Below are positions 1 through 8,710 of a stretch of DNA of 64,000 nucleotides, piece by piece. The notes below the pieces were generated by a model, which did not search any database, had not been told where the DNA came from, and saw only the letters and a list, made by a program, of their open reading frames with translations. The stretch covers positions 1 through 64,000 of the forward strand of contig CAMCLK010000021.1 in the NCBI GenBank assembly GCA_945875585.1, read 5' to 3'. The DNA is from Candidatus Kuenenia stuttgartensis. Lineage in GTDB: Bacteria > Planctomycetota > Planctomycetia > Gemmatales > Gemmataceae. The position numbers and the translations under genes were made by a program. Position 1 is the stretch's first letter. Each line of letters starts with the position of its first letter.

Positions 1-2
1 GT

Positions 3-302
3 GTCATCGACTCATTTGGATTGGTTCTTTTAGAAGCATGGTCGGCTGGTGTACCGTGCGTGGTATTCGGTGCTGGCGGACCGGGCAGTATTGTGCGCCA
101 CGGCGTGGATGGTTTGATCATTCCAGAATCCGATTCCCACTATCTGGAATCAGCTCTCGCTGAACTCTGCCGGAGCGCTGAAACCCGCAAGACCATGGGC
201 AACGCCGGAAATCTTCGTGTTTTGACCGAATTCACAGAAGAAAAACGGTACAGCCATTTAGCGCGCCTGATTGAAAGCACTCTGCACAACAGCAAATACT
301 GA
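3..302 (+). CDS. Glycosyltransferase family 4 (C-terminal end, 5' truncated)
   Basis: The reading frame is already open at the left edge, so only the last ~99 residues are present. They begin IDSFGLVLLEAWSAG, the donor-nucleotide-binding signature of GT4/group 1 glycosyltransferases (E/D-x-FGL-x-x-LEA), followed by PCV, a Gly-rich turn and VRHGVDGLII, the usual second Rossmann-domain features. Family members transfer a sugar from a nucleotide-sugar to an acceptor in cell-envelope glycan synthesis. The acceptor and sugar cannot be told from this end. A 49-aa ORF starts 11 bases after the stop. Confidence 0.85.
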   Translation, partial: VIDSFGLVLLEAWSAGVPCVVFGAGGPGSIVRHGVDGLIIPESDSHYLESALAELCRSAETRKTMGNAGNLRVLTEFTEEKRYSHLARLIESTLHNSKY

Positions 303-312
303 CTAAAAAAGA

Positions 313-462
313 ATGTGTTCAGCCAATCCAAGTCAATATTGGCATTCAATCATCACAGATTTAACTGAAGCAATCGATGCAAACAAACTCTTAAGGGCGA
401 CTAAAATCGGTTCGAAACTACTAGGCTTAAGCCATGACGATATTGGAAAGCTGATCAATTAA
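313..462 (+). CDS. Small 49-aa hypothetical protein
   Basis: ATG at 313 opens a 49-codon frame ending in TAA at 460-462. The product starts MCSANPSQYWHSIITDL and continues with a Leu/Ile/Lys-rich, apparently helical part ending LSHDDIGKLIN. The composition looks protein-like rather than random. It lies 11 bases behind the glycosyltransferase stop, so it could be co-translated, but no clear Shine-Dalgarno site is visible (only AAAAAAGA). I do not recognise a family. It may be a real small protein or a chance ORF in the 220-base gap before purK. Confidence 0.4.
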   Translation: MCSANPSQYWHSIITDLTEAIDANKLLRATKIGSKLLGLSHDDIGKLIN

Positions 463-522
463 ATACCTTGGCACCATGAATTTGAATTCGGTAAGCTCTG
501 GCCGCAACAAAAACAATGACCA

Positions 523-1671
523 TCACCATGCCGCGATCGATGGCCGCAATACTGCATCTCGGGAATCAGTCGGCAAATAATCGGCCACGGCCTCTATGCT
601 GGCTCGTAACCCACTGGGCGAATCCGCTAGAAGGTTCAGGTGCCCTACTTTGCGATCAGGTCGGGATTCTTTGTCGTAATCGTGAACTCTTACACCCGGA
701 ATTTGCAATAATTCACTTAATGGCGGCATTGCTCCAATTAAATTGATCATGGCTACTGGACGGACTGTGGCAGGATTGCCCAATGGCAAACCCACTACGG
801 CTCGAACATGATTCTCGAATTGGCTCACCCCTCCACCATCTATCGACCAATGCCCGGAATTATGAACCCGCGGCGCCATTTCATTGACAATCAAATCTGT
901 TCCAACAACAAAAAACTCAATGCACAAAACACCCACATGGTCGAGTTCCACAAGCAGTCGTTCCATTGCCTGGCGCGCCTGCACAACCAACGATGTGTTC
1001 ATGCCTTCCGCGAGCGGTATCGAACGGCGCAATATGCCGGCGGCATGAACGTTTTCGGAAAGCGGGTAATGAACAATGGCACCATCGATGCCTCGACATG
1101 AAATCTGCGACACTTCGTACTGAAACGGCACAAATCCTTCCAAAACCAATTCAGCTTTGGCAGCACAACCAGCAACGGCGCTCCATGCATGATCAGCATC
1201 GATTTCTTGGCGTATCAGCGATTGCCCTTTGCCATCGTAACCAAAGCGCCTTGTTTTCAGAATTGCAGGGCATCCCAACACTGAAATTGAAGTTTTAAGG
1301 TCCGCCAATGTTTCAACCGCGCGGTAAGGAGCGGTAGGCAGCCCCAACGAAGCGAACATCTGTTTTTCGTTGATCCGGTCCTGCGATATCATTAGCGAGC
1401 GAGTTTCTGGTCTTACCGTGACAATGCGCGCCAACCCTTCCAACGCTTGGGCAGACAGGTTCTCGAATTCGTAAGTAACAACATCACTAGCATCGGCAAG
1501 CTTGGCCAACGCTACTGTATCGTCAAATGCGGCCACGATGGGGCGCGCCACACAAGCAGCCGGCGCATTCACCGCTGGGTCGAGTGCCAGAAAATCGAGT
1601 CCAAGGGGTCTGCCGGCCAAGGCTAGCATGCGAGCCAGTTGACCGCCCCCCACGATGCCGATGCGTTTCAT
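523..1671 (-). CDS. purK: N5-carboxyaminoimidazole ribonucleotide synthase PurK
   Basis: PurK is an ATP-grasp enzyme that uses ATP and bicarbonate to convert AIR to N5-CAIR in de novo purine synthesis. The 382-aa product opens with [16 protein letters not shown], the typical N-terminal dinucleotide-like fold of PurK, and contains ATP-grasp elements such as [13 protein letters not shown] and [16 protein letters not shown]. Length fits the family. The frame is open 33 codons further upstream, but the ATG at 1671 gives the canonical N-terminus and overlaps the purE stop by four bases (ATGA), indicating translational coupling with purE, the next enzyme in the pathway. Confidence 0.96.
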   Translation of the reverse strand: MKRIGIVGGGQLARMLALAGRPLGLDFLALDPAVNAPAACVARPIVAAFDDTVALAKLADASDVVTYEFENLSAQALEGLARIVTVRPETRSLMISQDRINEKQMFASLGLPTAPYRAVETLADLKTSISVLGCPAILKTRRFGYDGKGQSLIRQEIDADHAWSAVAGCAAKAELVLEGFVPFQYEVSQISCRGIDGAIVHYPLSENVHAAGILRRSIPLAEGMNTSLVVQARQAMERLLVELDHVGVLCIEFFVVGTDLIVNEMAPRVHNSGHWSIDGGGVSQFENHVRAVVGLPLGNPATVRPVAMINLIGAMPPLSELLQIPGVRVHDYDKESRPDRKVGHLNLLADSPSGLRASIEAVADYLPTDSRDAVLRPSIAAW

Positions 1672-2180
1672 ATCTTTTCCGGATCGGGATGATCGAGTAA
1701 GTCCTGTTTGCGCTGGTCGCGCCATACTTTCAAACGCCCGGCCAATTCCGCATCGGTGCCAGCCAAACATGCAGATGCCAGAAGGGCCGCATTGATGGCA
1801 CCCGCGCGCCCGATAGCCAATGTACCCACAGGCACTCCCGCGGGCATCTGTACAATGGAAAGCAATGAGTCGAGGCCAGATAAGGCCTGCGATTGCACGG
1901 GAACTCCAAAAACGGGAACCCAGGTTTTGCTGGCCAACATTCCTGGCAGGTGCGCAGCGCCGCCCGCACCTGCAATGATGATGCGAATTCCGCGACCCGC
2001 GGCACCTTCCGCGTATTGAAACAGCAGATCAGGCGTTCGGTGTGCAGAAACCACGCGAGCCTCCACGGGCACCCTAAGCTCGCGCAACGTTTCAACAGCA
2101 TGGCGCATGGTTTCCCAGTCGGAACGGGAACCCATAACCACACCAACCACTGGAGACGCGCCGTTTGCCGTGTTGCTCAT
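1668..2180 (-). CDS. purE: 5-(carboxyamino)imidazole ribonucleotide mutase PurE
   Basis: PurE (class I, 170 aa) converts N5-CAIR to CAIR. The N-terminal [10 protein letters not shown] and SAHRTPD motifs form the active site of the family. [11 protein letters not shown] and [20 protein letters not shown] follow in the expected order. A good ribosome-binding site (GGGAGG) lies five bases before the ATG. The 3' end overlaps purK by four bases. The DUF4139 gene upstream ends 21 bases before this start, so the three are probably one minus-strand operon. Confidence 0.97.
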   Translation of the reverse strand: MSNTANGASPVVGVVMGSRSDWETMRHAVETLRELRVPVEARVVSAHRTPDLLFQYAEGAAGRGIRIIIAGAGGAAHLPGMLASKTWVPVFGVPVQSQALSGLDSLLSIVQMPAGVPVGTLAIGRAGAINAALLASACLAGTDAELAGRLKVWRDQRKQDLLDHPDPEKI

Positions 2181-2201
2181 TCCGCCTCCCGCGGCATACC
2201 A

Positions 2202-4106
2202 CTAGCGGGTTGAAAAAGTACCGATGGTCATCTGCTTGTCGAGTTCAATCCGGAAATCATAGCTGATGGTCATCGCTTTTTCGCCATTGGCATCTGGATT
2301 AACTTCCAAGTCCCATCGGAGGAGGTTGCGCGGCCGTTCTTCTCGTACATAAAACGGGTCTTGGCTGAGTTCCGGCACAATCTTTCCGGGCGTAACACCA
2401 ACAGCTTCGCCTTCGGTCATTGGAAGGCGATCCCAAACCTGAAGCTTGACCTTATCGCTCCTGTAGCTGCTCACCAAAATCCGGTACTCGTACTTGAGAA
2501 CCTGATTTCCGCCCTGCATAGCCTTGGTTTTGTCGACCAATTTTCGGGCAACTTGCAGCTGTGGTTCCGCACCAAGCCCAACCGTAAACTGTTCGCCCAT
2601 CGCGACAAGAGGCAGATTATGTTTGCCGACAAAATCCCCGCCAAAGTACATCGAGGCTTCACCGGGCAGAAGCACCATCCGCGTCTTGTTCACAAATCTG
2701 GCCTGGCGGTAAACATGCGGAGTCAGCACAGGAACCGCTTTGAAGAACAACTCTCCGGGCAGTTCCAAACGGGCAATCTCGAGAACCTGCTCGTCGGAAC
2801 GACTGGTAAGACTGAATGCGCCCTTAAGCGGATAAGTCAGGCTGGGGCCCTCCACCTCGCGGGGAGCAACCGTGATGGGTTCCCCTGCGCGCCGTTTGAA
2901 TTCATCTGCCAAAACCAGTTCGTCGGCCTGCTCCAATGCGCCTGCATAATTGAAAATCTCGCTACTGTCTTTGGTCGAGCGGCTGTTCATTTCCTTTTGT
3001 GCTTGGAACCTTAATTGGCGGGCCGCTCCATTGATCTCCATGGAATTGGTCAAACCAGCCGGGTTTGGCAACGCGTTGTAACCGGACCCGGGCATGGCAA
3101 AATTAAACGCTTGCGCTCCCTGTTGGCCGGGAACCCTTGGTGGAGGAAGTGGGGCACCCGTGGCAGTTCTTGGCACAATCGACAGTGCCAATGCCTTCAG
3201 TTCTGGTGGCGAAGCGTTCAACATGGGTTGGGCATTGGAGAGGGTGAGTTGGATCGATCCCCAATCCTCCCCCGTTTGCTGATTCACCGACGCGAGGTAC
3301 TCGAGCTGCGAAGGTTCAAGCGCCTTTGTTCCCACGCGTAACCGGTACTGCGGACGCCAACCCGCCTGCCCCACCAAGTAGCTCAACCTGACCTTCGCCG
3401 GGCCATCTTTAAGCTTCTCCACCACCATGACTGCGTCACGTTCGATGCGCACGGTATTTGAACCAGCTTCATCAAGCCGCCTTTGAAGAAATCCAAGTTG
3501 GTCCGTGTTGTCTTGGATCTTTTCCTGCAAAGTCGTTATTTCCAAGGCCTTGGTCGCCCTGCCATCCATAACAAATTTGCCCAAAGTGATGACCTGTTCA
3601 CTGTCGAGTTTCCCTTTTTCGGTTGCACCGGTCACGTTGGCCGTGGCAAACCCTTCCAATTTGGCAAGAAAGGCAACATTGCCTTCTAGCGCTTTCAATT
3701 CGGACGCAAACCTTGAACCCGTTGCCTTCAATTTTTTTCGCTGTTCCTCGATCTCGCGTACTTCCTTGCGGACGTCCGCCTCTGATTGCCTCGTGCGGAA
3801 TCGAGTCGCTAAAACCCGCACCGCCTCGCCAGATTCCGAATAAAGCGAAGCCCCAACCACCTGAGCAGGCAGCGCCCCCACTTCCAGTTCCATCAGCCCC
3901 TTGTTAGCCGGAACATCAACTTCTCGGGTTATCAGGGCCGTGTCGGAATAAACCGTAACAGCAACGATTCGGCTCGAGACGGGAACGGCTTTGATGTTCA
4001 CTCGGCCGGGATCCACCTTTGGGCTCGCTGGAGCCTGCCCCATCGCCCTCAACTGGGCCAAAGCAATCAAGGTGACTGTCAGGAACCAAAGTCTGGCAAC
4101 GATCAT
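2202..4106 (-). CDS. DUF4139 (MuiA-family) secreted protein
   Basis: A 634-aa protein of the DUF4139 (mucoidy inhibitor A) family. Start ATG 4106 is chosen because it follows AAGGGG and gives a signal peptide (MIVARLWFLTVTLIALAQL). An N-terminal DUF4140-like beta domain (VTVYSDTALITREV, about residues 50-110) precedes a coiled coil (about 115-235). Then comes the DUF4139 beta-rich region with the characteristic SYLVGQAGWRPQYRLRV and NQQTGEDW segments. An insert rich in Pro, Gly and Asn interrupts the C-terminal half. The biochemical role of the family is unsettled. The protein should be exported to the periplasm or membrane. Its place in front of purE-purK looks like operon sharing rather than a shared pathway. 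Confidence 0.85.
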   Translation of the reverse strand: MIVARLWFLTVTLIALAQLRAMGQAPASPKVDPGRVNIKAVPVSSRIVAVTVYSDTALITREVDVPANKGLMELEVGALPAQVVGASLYSESGEAVRVLATRFRTRQSEADVRKEVREIEEQRKKLKATGSRFASELKALEGNVAFLAKLEGFATANVTGATEKGKLDSEQVITLGKFVMDGRATKALEITTLQEKIQDNTDQLGFLQRRLDEAGSNTVRIERDAVMVVEKLKDGPAKVRLSYLVGQAGWRPQYRLRVGTKALEPSQLEYLASVNQQTGEDWGSIQLTLSNAQPMLNASPPELKALALSIVPRTATGAPLPPPRVPGQQGAQAFNFAMPGSGYNALPNPAGLTNSMEINGAARQLRFQAQKEMNSRSTKDSSEIFNYAGALEQADELVLADEFKRRAGEPITVAPREVEGPSLTYPLKGAFSLTSRSDEQVLEIARLELPGELFFKAVPVLTPHVYRQARFVNKTRMVLLPGEASMYFGGDFVGKHNLPLVAMGEQFTVGLGAEPQLQVARKLVDKTKAMQGGNQVLKYEYRILVSSYRSDKVKLQVWDRLPMTEGEAVGVTPGKIVPELSQDPFYVREERPRNLLRWDLEVNPDANGEKAMTISYDFRIELDKQMTIGTFSTR

Positions 4107-4469
4107 TGTTGTGACCCCTTTTACATCTGTGCCGCCTGTCGGGCTGAACTTCCAATGACTAAGACGAGGTAGGCTCTCTGACATGCTTTACCCAATCTAC
4201 CAAATTCGCGTTGAACTACCACGAATTGGCGCCCCTGCGGCACGATTCTGGACACAAAGGCTGGGGCTTGGCTCACCTGCAAAAATTTAACGATTTTTAC
4301 TTCAGCAGCGGACCTAGCATTTCTGACGGCTTCTCGCCAAGATTATTTCAAGGATGTTCTTGGGGCGGGCCCCTTGGCGCCGGCTTTTGAGGACATAGCT
4401 ATTTGCACGGGGGATGTGTTGTGTTGAGGCCCCAAGAGTTGTGTCTCAGTGGTCCGAAGAGGGAAACCC
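4107..4469. other. Intergenic region with GC-rich inverted repeats
   Basis: This 363-base gap separates the divergent DUF4139 gene and the acidic ORF. It should carry promoters for both, but I cannot name a convincing -35/-10 pair. It contains a GC-rich palindromic patch at about 4362-4373 (GGGGCGGGCCCC). An 8-base inverted repeat CTTGGGGC (4359-4366) pairs with GCCCCAAG (4429-4436), so the leader of the downstream ORF could fold in two competing ways. A 35-codon ORF at 4183 lacks a ribosome-binding site. Confidence 0.35.
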
Positions 4470-4790
4470 ATGCTTGGTAGAAATTGGCTGTCTGACTTCG
4501 ACGTTGTTTCGTTTCAATCCTGCACTTTCAATTCGCCTTCCAGCGTAGGCCTTCTCATGGACAGGCCTGTACTTGCCAGCAGCGCGGATGAAGATGAAGA
4601 CGAGGATGAAGACGAAGACGACGATGATGATGACGATGATGATGATGATTTCGACGACGACGAAGATTTCGATGACGACTTCGACGATGATCTAGAAGAT
4701 GACGATCTCGACGACGATCTCGATGACGATGATGACGACGATGACGATGATGATCTCGACGAAGACGATGACGACGCACCTGATGCCTGA
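4470..4790 (+). CDS. Extremely acidic (poly-Asp) hypothetical protein
   Basis: ATG 4470 has a good site (GAGGG six bases upstream) and gives a 106-aa protein. The first ~39 residues are ordinary (MLGRNWLSDFDVVSFQS...). Of the last 67 residues, 57 are Asp or Glu, interrupted at intervals of about four to six by single Phe or Leu. Asp codons mix GAT and GAC freely and the first two codon positions stay fixed, as expected if the protein sequence rather than the DNA repeat is maintained. The reverse strand would give a Ser/Arg homopolymer, which is less plausible. No family is recognised. Ca2+ or cation binding is only a guess. Confidence 0.55.
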   Translation: MLGRNWLSDFDVVSFQSCTFNSPSSVGLLMDRPVLASSADEDEDEDEDEDDDDDDDDDDDFDDDEDFDDDFDDDLEDDDLDDDLDDDDDDDDDDDLDEDDDDAPDA

Positions 4791-4803
4791 AATGACAACC
4801 GAC

Positions 4804-4839
4804 CCCGGGACTAGTTATTGTTGACGAATCCCGGGTTTT
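4804..4839 (+). terminator. Likely Rho-independent terminator after the acidic ORF
   Basis: CCCGGGA (4804-4810) and TCCCGGG (4829-4835) form a 7-bp GC-rich stem with an 18-base loop, followed at once by TTTT. It lies 13 bases after the stop of the acidic ORF and before the TPR gene. Confidence 0.55.
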
Positions 4840-4878
4840 GCGGAGCGGGTACGCCTTTCACCTCACGAGGATTTGCCG

Positions 4879-5301
4879 ATGGCCCTTGGTGGAAAGCCCT
4901 TAAAGCCTTCCGGTGGCGCTTCTGCGTCCTCTCAGGCAGTTTCGTCTCCGCAGGTTGATTTCGAGCTGGAATTCTTCGTTCAGGTCCTGCATCACATGCC
5001 GGACTATGTTGATGTTCTTCGGGTAGTTGGCAACCTCCTCACCCTCAAGGGCAGATTTGCCGAGGGTTTGGTGGTTGATAAACGTCTGGTCCAACTCAGA
5101 CGCCACGATCCCTTGTCTCACTACAATTTGGCATGCAGTTATGCATTGCTTAATCGCCGCGATCAATCGATCGAGTGTCTTCGCAAGGCGCTGGAGATCG
5201 GATACCGCGATTTCCGTTACATTCGTGAAGACCACGATTTGGAAAATCTGCGTTTGGACCCCCGTTTTGAAACGTTGCTTCTGGAATATGAACCCGCTTG
5301 A
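4879..5301 (+). CDS. TPR-repeat protein (140 aa)
   Basis: ATG 4879 follows CGAGG at eight bases. After a ~25-residue Ser/Gly/Ala-rich, probably disordered leader the protein is helical, with tetratricopeptide-like units. YVDVLRVVGNLLTLKGRFAE and DPLSHYNLACSYALLNRRDQ match the TPR pattern, and the tail (DHDLENLRLDPRFETLL) is the TPR 'end-of-group' type often seen at the end of planctomycete TPR proteins. The likely role is a protein-protein adaptor in the cytoplasm; no partner is indicated. It converges with cdd, 18 bases away. Confidence 0.8.
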   Translation: MALGGKPLKPSGGASASSQAVSSPQVDFELEFFVQVLHHMPDYVDVLRVVGNLLTLKGRFAEGLVVDKRLVQLRRHDPLSHYNLACSYALLNRRDQSIECLRKALEIGYRDFRYIREDHDLENLRLDPRFETLLLEYEPA

Positions 5302-5319
5302 GTGTGCGTAAAAACGTTA

Positions 5320-5742
5320 TTACGGCCCGTTATTTGGTGTGAATTTGAATGCGTGGGGCAGTAGATCCGCTAATCGGTGAAACTGTTTCACGCCACTGCC
5401 ACCCAAAAGCCAGATATTCATGTTCGCGCCAAATTCAAACAGCACTTGCCTGCACGCTCCACAAGGCGGCGCGGGATCCAACTTGTCGGTCACCACAACA
5501 GCATCTGTCAACGCATGGTGGCCATTGGCTACGGCCGCGCAGACCGCGCACCTCTCAGCACATTGAGTCAATCCATAACTTGCATTTTCAACATTACAAC
5601 CGGCAATGATACTGCCGTCGCTAGTCAGCAAGGCGCAACCAACCTTGAAGCCTGAATAAGGCGCCCAGGCATTCGCTCGGGCTCGCCATGCCGCTTCAGC
5701 CATAAGGTCGTGCACACCAGCCCATTTTGGATTCTGATTCAC
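5320..5742 (-). CDS. cdd: Cytidine deaminase
   Basis: A 140-aa homotetrameric-type cytidine deaminase that converts (deoxy)cytidine to (deoxy)uridine in pyrimidine salvage. Substrate-binding GCNVENASYG is followed by CAER (zinc Cys and catalytic Glu) and by PPCGACRQ, which supplies the other two zinc Cys. PYSGFKVGCAL is also typical. It is the last gene of a minus-strand operon, 24 bases behind the nucleoside transporter, which fits uptake followed by deamination. Confidence 0.95.
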   Translation of the reverse strand: MNQNPKWAGVHDLMAEAAWRARANAWAPYSGFKVGCALLTSDGSIIAGCNVENASYGLTQCAERCAVCAAVANGHHALTDAVVVTDKLDPAPPCGACRQVLFEFGANMNIWLLGGSGVKQFHRLADLLPHAFKFTPNNGP

Positions 5743-5766
5743 CCAATTGCCTCCCCAAAAAATGTT

Positions 5767-7122
5767 CTAGGCCCGAAACAAAGCCATAAGGTTGGTACTG
5801 ATAAGGGTCGCGGCAAATCCCGCCAGCAAGGCGCGCGGCGCAATGCTGGCTATCAATGCGCGCCGCTGGGGCACTAAGGCCCCAATACATCCAATTTGAA
5901 TGCCCATCGATCCTAAATTGGCGAAGCCGCTGATGGCACATGCTGCCAGACTTTGGAATCGGTCTCCAGAATTTTGAAACATAGGGTCGGATGTCAAGTC
6001 GCCATAGGCTATGAACTCATTCGTGAGGAATTTCTTTCCCAACAATCGACCTGCCAAAAGCGCATCTTCTCCTGAAAACCCAGCCAGTAACGCCACTGGA
6101 CGAAATAACCACGCCAGACCGTCATCGAGGCTCGCGCCTGGCAAACAGGCTTGCAGCAAGTACCTCAGCAAAGCAATCAGCGCAAGAAATGCAATCAACA
6201 TGGCGGCCACATGAAGTGCCAACATCATTCCTTCTGAAGCACCGGCTGTCAGGGCATCGAGTATCCCATGATGCATTTTTTCGACCTTCCACTCGGATGG
6301 GGCTGCACGGGAAGAATTAGCTTCCTCGGGAAACAGCATTTTTGACAAGTAAAGACTGCAGGGAGCTGCCATAACGCTTGCCGCCAATACCCCAACAGGA
6401 TCCGCTCCCATCCCAATGTAAACGGCCATCATGGCGCCAGACATGGCCGCCATTCCCCCCGCCATCAACGCCAGCAACTCCGACCGTGTCATGGTGGCCA
6501 GGAATGGCTTAACCACCAAAGGAGCTTCGGTCTGCCCGATAAACACCGTGGCACAGCAACCAAATGTTTCCGGTCCGGAAGTACCCAGCAGTCGCCTGAT
6601 CACAGTCCCCAACACACCCACAACGAGTTGCAACACACCAACCTGATAAAGCACCGCCGATAACGACGAAATAAATACCAAAGTCGGCAAGGCAGTGAAC
6701 GCAAATATCATTCCATTACCTTTGCCGACGCTGGCCTGAAGCTTTTCAGGATCGGCAAGGATACCGAAAACCATGCGTCCACCTTCGGCGGAAAACCCAA
6801 GCAAACCCTCGATCCCATGCCCAATAGCCTGGAAGAACTCCATGCCCGGCCGCCTGTCTCCCACACGCAACCCCACAACCAGCCATGCGAGAATGGCCTG
6901 CAAAAGCAATCCCATGGAAATGCAACGCCACGGGAGCCGATCGGGGGCAGCGCTCAGCAATACAAAGATCGCCAAAATCCCGGTGAGCCCAGTGATCGAT
7001 CTGGCCACACCTGGTAATGCTTCGTCCGCCACAATCAGAATGCCAAGGCATAATGACAAAATCAGAAATGCCATGGAGCGTATGATATTTTGGCGACGCG
7101 AAACATCTTTTTCCACAATCAT
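5767..7122 (-). CDS. Concentrative nucleoside transporter (CNT/NupC family)
   Basis: A 451-aa integral membrane protein with about ten or more hydrophobic segments. The GQTEAPLVVKPFL segment is the conserved nucleoside-binding motif of CNT transporters, and the segment ending TNEFIAYGDL matches the second one. CNT proteins import nucleosides using an ion gradient across the inner membrane. It sits between the beta-RFAP synthase gene (25-base gap) and cdd (24-base gap), so it very likely supplies cytidine or uridine to the salvage enzyme. Family assignment is firm; substrate range is inferred. Confidence 0.92.
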   Translation of the reverse strand: MIVEKDVSRRQNIIRSMAFLILSLCLGILIVADEALPGVARSITGLTGILAIFVLLSAAPDRLPWRCISMGLLLQAILAWLVVGLRVGDRRPGMEFFQAIGHGIEGLLGFSAEGGRMVFGILADPEKLQASVGKGNGMIFAFTALPTLVFISSLSAVLYQVGVLQLVVGVLGTVIRRLLGTSGPETFGCCATVFIGQTEAPLVVKPFLATMTRSELLALMAGGMAAMSGAMMAVYIGMGADPVGVLAASVMAAPCSLYLSKMLFPEEANSSRAAPSEWKVEKMHHGILDALTAGASEGMMLALHVAAMLIAFLALIALLRYLLQACLPGASLDDGLAWLFRPVALLAGFSGEDALLAGRLLGKKFLTNEFIAYGDLTSDPMFQNSGDRFQSLAACAISGFANLGSMGIQIGCIGALVPQRRALIASIAPRALLAGFAATLISTNLMALFRA

Positions 7123-7147
7123 GATCAGTTTCCCGGCTCAGGATATT

Positions 7148-8098
7148 TCAGGAGTCTTCAACACATATTTGAACTTTCGCCCCGGCATGGGAAGGGGTGG
7201 CGATCCATAGGCCATAGTGCCCGAATCTCCCATAAAGACCAGCGAGCCATTCCGCCTGTCGAGAGTCTTCGCACAGGGCAAAAACAGCCGGCCCCCAACT
7301 GCTCTGTCCCACACCATCGATGCCGTTAGAGCGGGCAAATTCAACAGCTTCGGCAATGGCAGGAGAGGCGAATACCCCGCCCTGAACCGGGGCGAAAGCT
7401 TCACCGGCCAGCCTGTTGAATTCATGCACAAGCGGCCCAAGACGTGCCAAATCACCAGTACGGGCCGCGGGCAACAATTCCGTCGCGGCCAGATGCCTCA
7501 ATCGTTCCGCCAAAACATCGCAACCAGGTAATCTGCGAAACGCATCAACTTCCCGCCGGCCGTGCCACTGCCCCGGTTCCTCCGGAAGCACCACCACAAT
7601 CCGTAACTGTTCAGGCAGGTCTATCCTGTCAGTCAAAGGGGCTACGTGGGACTCTCCTTGGTTTTTCCCCGCGTCCACAAGTAGGCCGCCCCGAAAAAAA
7701 CCATGACAACCAATTCCAGATCGCAATCCCCTGCCACTGGCTCGAATCAATTCATCTGGATCTTCGGAAAGCCCCCAAATCTTGCTCACAGCCAATGCCG
7801 TTGCCAACGCCAGCTGCGTTCCACTTCCAAAACCAGCGTGCACGGGAGGAGTTGCGACCCTTTTGATCTGCAAGGAGTCACAAGCACGCCCGCCCTGCAG
7901 TCTGGAAAGAATGGGGATCAGACGCTCGGGCCAAGGCAACGGCAAGGCGCAAGGCCCAGCGGTCACTTCGATTTCCACCCCGGGAGTGCTCACCATGAGC
8001 CCAATACCGCCAAAAACGGTGGTTCCTGGGTCCCCGGCGGGTCGAAACAGGCCCCAGTGCAAGCGAGCTGGAGTTTGCACAACAACGCTTCGAATCAT
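7148..8098 (-). CDS. Beta-ribofuranosylaminobenzene 5'-phosphate synthase-like protein (MptG)
   Basis: A 316-aa GHMP-kinase-fold protein of the beta-RFAP synthase family. In methanogens and methylotrophs this enzyme condenses a benzoate precursor with PRPP as the first committed step of tetrahydromethanopterin synthesis. Supporting features are the N-terminal TPARLHWGLFRPAGD, the GHMP loop PVHAGFGSGTQLALATALA, GLRSGIGCHGFFRGGLLVD, and the C-terminal GVGQSSWGPAVFAL. The ATG at 8098 gives the family N-terminus and overlaps the DUF447 stop by four bases. The pairing with DUF447, also an H4MPT-linked family, supports the assignment. Confidence 0.88.
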   Translation of the reverse strand: MIRSVVVQTPARLHWGLFRPAGDPGTTVFGGIGLMVSTPGVEIEVTAGPCALPLPWPERLIPILSRLQGGRACDSLQIKRVATPPVHAGFGSGTQLALATALAVSKIWGLSEDPDELIRASGRGLRSGIGCHGFFRGGLLVDAGKNQGESHVAPLTDRIDLPEQLRIVVVLPEEPGQWHGRREVDAFRRLPGCDVLAERLRHLAATELLPAARTGDLARLGPLVHEFNRLAGEAFAPVQGGVFASPAIAEAVEFARSNGIDGVGQSSWGPAVFALCEDSRQAEWLAGLYGRFGHYGLWIATPSHAGAKVQICVEDS

Positions 8099-8661
8099 GC
8101 TGTTGGCGCCACCTGACAACGGTTTTCAATCAGGGCGAATGCCTCGCGGTGCCGTGCCCCACCTGTTTTTACGATGAGTGGCCGCAATCGATCTAATTCG
8201 AGTTTTATTTCCTCCACAGGAATCATGTGCAACCGCGTGGCCAGAATGGCTGCTTCAACCACCGCATGACTGGCACGATTGAAACCAAAAAATGGCTTTC
8301 CATGGCTGTCGTTGACGACTCGGGCGAGCATCTTTCCCCGTGGGCCCTCCACCGAAGATTCCACAATTTCAAACTCTAGAAACCTGCAGGCATCGGCTAA
8401 TCGCCACCCCTGAACCTGAGTGGCTGGCACCCAAGGCCCAACTGGCTCTCCCAGTGCGGCACGCGCCAATATAAGCGGGTCGTCTATCACATGAAGTACA
8501 CCCGCTGGCACCAGGTTCAGATTGGCCCAGGTCGAGGAACTGGTAAATGGTCGCAGCAAAAAACTGGTCCATGGAGAATCTTCGGGCATCAGTGGCCCCA
8601 TCGGTGCAGCGTGGGGCGCACCTTTATGGCTGATAGTGCTTACGATCCCTTCAAGGATCAT
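8095..8661 (-). CDS. DUF447 family protein (H4MPT-linked)
   Basis: A 188-aa protein starting MILEGIVSTISHKGAPHAAPMGP, the hallmark of DUF447, a flavin-reductase-like split-barrel family found in archaea, methylotrophs and planctomycetes that carry H4MPT. HGKPFFGFNRASHAVVEAAI and the C-terminal helical RLHMIPVEEIKLELDRLRPL are also typical. Its biochemical step is not established; a role in methanopterin synthesis is inferred from co-occurrence. It is the first gene of the four-gene operon and translationally coupled to the beta-RFAP synthase gene. Confidence 0.87.
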   Translation of the reverse strand: MILEGIVSTISHKGAPHAAPMGPLMPEDSPWTSFLLRPFTSSSTWANLNLVPAGVLHVIDDPLILARAALGEPVGPWVPATQVQGWRLADACRFLEFEIVESSVEGPRGKMLARVVNDSHGKPFFGFNRASHAVVEAAILATRLHMIPVEEIKLELDRLRPLIVKTGGARHREAFALIENRCQVAPTA

Positions 8662-8710
8662 GCCACGATTCCTTCCAAATCCATGGTGAGACCGACTCCA
8701 ACCCTTTATA

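Noticed and set aside
4183-4290. 35-codon ORF next to the DUF4139 start
   Set aside because: No ribosome-binding site and it lies in a presumptive promoter region.
4587-4780. GAT/GAC repeat taken as a microsatellite or CRISPR-like array
   Set aside because: There are no spaced identical repeats, and the third-position variation follows codon boundaries, so it is better explained as coding.
4514-4798. Ser/Arg-rich minus-strand ORFs over the acidic gene
   Set aside because: These are the antisense reading of the GAT/GAC codons. Codon-position behaviour and the ribosome-binding site favour the plus-strand acidic frame.
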